Assembly (NCBI GenBank): GCA_965247225.1
Contig: CBDFGT010000013.1
Coordinates: 1 to 30,057, forward strand
Reading direction: 5' to 3'
From: CBDFGT01 sp965247225
GTDB taxonomy: Bacteria; Pseudomonadota; Alphaproteobacteria; Rhizobiales; Rhizobiaceae
DNA length: 30,057 nt
A model generated the notes under the pieces. It saw only the letters and a program-made list of their open reading frames with translations. It did not search any database and was not told where the DNA came from. This document shows, one piece after another, positions 28,167 to 30,057 of the stretch (positions are counted from its first letter, which is position 1; each line of letters starts with the position of its first letter). The translations under genes and the position numbers were made by a program.

Positions 28167-29675
28167 ATGCAGACAATCCGTCTGGACGGAGCCCTGGCCT
28201 GGCCGCAGGTGACAGCCATTGCGCTTGGAAACGCAAGACTGGAATTGTCAGAGGCAACCTGCCGGAGATTGACCGGATCAAGGGCCATCATTGGTGCCCT
28301 GATCGACAACAACATCCGCACCTATGGCGTCAATACCGGTGTAGGTGGCCTGTCGGATGTCACGATCACCCTTGAACAGCAGGCAAAACTGTCCCGCAAC
28401 ATTTTGATGAGCCATGCAGCAGGCATCGGCGAACCTCTGGACATTTGCGAAACCCGTGCCATCATGGTCGCCGCGATCAACAATTTCGCGCACGGGGCGT
28501 CCGGCATCCGCCTGTCTGTCGTCGAACGCATGGTCACGCTTTTGAATGCGGGAATGACACCTCTGGTGCCCCGTCAGGGCTCGGTTGGCTATATCAGTCA
28601 CATGGCCCAGATCGGCCTTTGTCTGATCGGATTTGGCAAGGCCATGCTCAATGGCGAAATCATGACCGTAGCGCAGGCGCTTGCTCGGCTTGGGCTGGAA
28701 CCTCTGGTTCTTGAAGCCAAGGAGGGCCTGTGCCTCGTCAACGGCACGCCTTGCGCCACGGGCCTTGGCGCACTTGCCATTGCCAGAGCCCGGCACATGA
28801 TGGAATGGGCAGATGCCATTGCCAGCATGAGCTTTGAAACACAGCGCTGCCAGCGGGCCGCAATTGCCCCGCAACCCATGGCGCTGCGCAAATCCGCGGG
28901 CCTGAATGCCGTTGCAGCAACCATGAACCGCTGGTTGGAGGGCTCAACCCTTCTGGAGGCTGCAGCCGGTCGCAAAACGCAGGATGCCCTCAGCCTGCGC
29001 GCCATTCCGCATATTCACGGTGCCGTACGCGACAATTGGTCAAACGCGGCAGAGACCGTACGTCAGGAACTCGAAAGCGTGACGGATAATCCGGTCGTGG
29101 CTGGAACCCTGCCCGAACCGCTGGTGTTTTCGCAGGCCCATGCCGTGGGCGCATCCATGGGGCTTGCCATGGATCAGCTGGCAACGGCCATGGCCCAGCT
29201 TGGCATGATATCCGAGCGCAGGCTGGACCGTATGGTCAATCCGCTGGTCAGCGGCCTGCCCGCCTTTCTGGCGGAAGGCAATGGCGTGGAATCCGGCTTC
29301 ATGATCGCCCAGTATTCCGCAGCCTCCCTCGTGGCTGAAAACCGCAGGCTTGCAGCTCCCGCCAGTCTTGATGGCGGCATCACATCCGGCCTGCAGGAAG
29401 ATATTCTCTGCCACGCAACGCCGGCAGCCATCAAGGCGCTCGATATTATCCGCAACAGCCGGGCAATCCTCGCCATCGAATATCTGGCCGCCGTCCAGAG
29501 CTACGACCTGCTGGACAAGCCGGCCGATCCTGCACCCCGCCTTCTTGCCCTTTACAAGGCCCTGCGCCAGACAGTTCACGTCTATGCGGATGACCGGCCT
29601 ATTGGTGAGGATATAGCGGCCGCAATCGCGCTTCTGGATGGAAAATCCCTTGCTGAAGCGGCCTCAGGGTCATAA
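28167..29675 (+). CDS. HAL/PAL-family protein lacking the MIO-forming triad
   Basis: A 502-residue protein; the ATG at 28167 has GAAGGA 7 bases upstream. It shows the aromatic amino acid lyase fold throughout: YGVNTGVGGLSD, NILMSHAAGIGEPLD, LCLVNGTP, ESVTDNPVV, SGFMIAQYSAASLVAENR and TSGLQEDI. In active lyases GSVG is followed by Ala-Ser-Gly, which cyclises to the electrophilic MIO cofactor. Here it reads GSVGYISHMAQIG, with Tyr142-Ile143-Ser144 in those places. The active-site Tyr of QDPYSLR is Leu (QDALSLR), while the Arg, the Asn of NGT, the His of SHAAG and the Glu of QED persist. Classical ammonia elimination seems impossible. Selective loss with the scaffold kept suggests a new activity or a binding role. 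It diverges from the desaturase operon. Confidence 0.85.
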   Translation: MQTIRLDGALAWPQVTAIALGNARLELSEATCRRLTGSRAIIGALIDNNIRTYGVNTGVGGLSDVTITLEQQAKLSRNILMSHAAGIGEPLDICETRAIMVAAINNFAHGASGIRLSVVERMVTLLNAGMTPLVPRQGSVGYISHMAQIGLCLIGFGKAMLNGEIMTVAQALARLGLEPLVLEAKEGLCLVNGTPCATGLGALAIARARHMMEWADAIASMSFETQRCQRAAIAPQPMALRKSAGLNAVAATMNRWLEGSTLLEAAAGRKTQDALSLRAIPHIHGAVRDNWSNAAETVRQELESVTDNPVVAGTLPEPLVFSQAHAVGASMGLAMDQLATAMAQLGMISERRLDRMVNPLVSGLPAFLAEGNGVESGFMIAQYSAASLVAENRRLAAPASLDGGITSGLQEDILCHATPAAIKALDIIRNSRAILAIEYLAAVQSYDLLDKPADPAPRLLALYKALRQTVHVYADDRPIGEDIAAAIALLDGKSLAEAASGS

Positions 29676-29724
29676 TGATTGTCTTTGTCGAGAATCGTGC
29701 CGGTCCTTTTGTGGACTGGACATT

Positions 29725-29752
29725 ACCTGCTATAGTATGTAGATATGCAGGT
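29725..29752 (+). promoter_or_regulatory. 28-bp palindromic operator abutting the ArsR-family start codon
   Basis: ACCTGC (29725-29730) and GCAGGT (29747-29752) are exact inverted arms around an AT-rich core that contains TATAGT (29731-29736), a possible -10. The right arm touches the ATG at 29753. An ArsR-family repressor bound here would block its own promoter. If TATAGT is the -10, the mRNA leader would be about ten bases or less, and no ribosome site is visible. Confidence 0.55.
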
Positions 29753-30057
29753 ATGGATATTAACCCTGAAAATATGGAAAATGCGGCGGACCTCGCCAGC
29801 GAGCTTCTGAAATCCCTGTCAAACCGCCACAGGCTGATGATCCTGTGCCGGTTGATTGGCGGGGAACATTCTGTTGGCCAACTGGCCGAGGTTTTGGGGA
29901 TTCGTGATTCCACCGTTTCGCAGCACCTTGCCCTGTTGCGCCGTGAAAAAATCATTGCCGCCCGCCGGGACGGCCAGACCATCTGGTATCGCATCGAGAG
30001 TGAACCGGCCCGCCAGATCGTCAACACGCTCTACAATTCCTTCTGCAAGGTGGATGC
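29753..30057 (+). CDS. bigR: BigR/SqrR-like ArsR-family sulfide/persulfide-responsive repressor (3' end outside window)
   Basis: The first 101 residues of an ArsR winged-helix repressor, running off the window edge. Residues 14-36 form the dimer helix (LASELLKSLSNRHRLMILC), 40-63 the recognition helix-turn-helix (SVGQLAEVLGIRDSTVSQH) and 66-82 the wing (KIIAARRDGQTIWYRI). Cys32 (MILC) and Cys98 (LYNSFC) are 66 residues apart, the same spacing as the sensor pair C41/C107 of SqrR and the BigR pair. These form a di- or tetrasulfide bridge with reactive sulfur species and release DNA. No metal-binding ArsR motif is seen. Targets such as a persulfide dioxygenase or quinone reductase are expected downstream, outside the window. 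Confidence 0.8.
   Translation, partial: MDINPENMENAADLASELLKSLSNRHRLMILCRLIGGEHSVGQLAEVLGIRDSTVSQHLALLRREKIIAARRDGQTIWYRIESEPARQIVNTLYNSFCKVD

Noticed and set aside
1..30057. tRNA/rRNA genes, CRISPR arrays, insertion sequences or phage genes
   Set aside because: None was recognised; the only repeat arrays are the RTX units inside one gene and the single intergenic mosaic element.

Overview
The window looks like chromosomal DNA of an alphaproteobacterium of the order Hyphomicrobiales (Rhizobiales), probably near Brucellaceae/Phyllobacteriaceae. Support comes from an LsrB/VtlR-type LysR gene beside small DUF1127-type genes, a GGAAC-N16-CGTT (EcfG general stress sigma factor) promoter, a rhizobial-style intergenic mosaic palindrome, a BigR/SqrR-type regulator and a GbdR-like GlxA-family regulator. 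No tRNA, rRNA, insertion sequence, phage gene or CRISPR array was seen. All assignments were made by reading the sequence; no database search was run.

Left block (1-6980, mostly + strand): a corrinoid/tetrahydrofolate one-carbon module. It holds the 3' end of a DUF1638-like gene, a stand-alone formyltransferase, a 'virulence factor' family small protein, a MetV-like Cys-rich subunit, a MetF-type methylenetetrahydrofolate reductase, an MtrH/AcsE-like methyl-THF:corrinoid methyltransferase, and a RACo-type ASKHA ferredoxin protein that would reductively reactivate the corrinoid. This is the gene logic of acetogen-style demethylation found in an alphaproteobacterium. The substrate methyltransferase and corrinoid protein are not in view and may lie upstream of base 1. 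An entericidin-like lipoprotein on the - strand interrupts the block and carries its own EcfG promoter. The methyltransferase gene has a promoter whose -10 is covered by a perfect 7+2+7 palindrome.

Middle block (6995-16193): regulation and envelope. An LsrB/VtlR-type LysR gene diverges from two small-protein genes, the second a clear DUF1127, that share an identical 13-bp upstream box. A GbdR-like regulator follows. Then, on the - strand, come a REC-REC-GGDEF diguanylate cyclase, its GGDEF-less REC-REC paralogue with an Asp-to-Asn change, a small exported protein, a DUF3772/MscS mechanosensitive channel and a DUF924 protein.

Right block (16220-30057): one 8.5-kb gene encodes a 2826-residue RTX protein. 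It has a PPC-like N-terminus, a serralysin-fold region whose HExxHxxGxxH motif is erased, about 25 'xENL' RTX units and a type I secretion tail. A strong terminator follows it. Next is a divergent cluster: desaturase, PhnD-like protein and zinc alcohol dehydrogenase on the - strand against a HAL/PAL-family protein on the + strand. The HAL-like protein has lost the Ala-Ser-Gly triad that forms the MIO cofactor. This four-gene unit is the best candidate for an undescribed pathway. The window ends in a BigR/SqrR-like ArsR repressor with two cysteines at sensor spacing and a 28-bp palindrome abutting its start codon.
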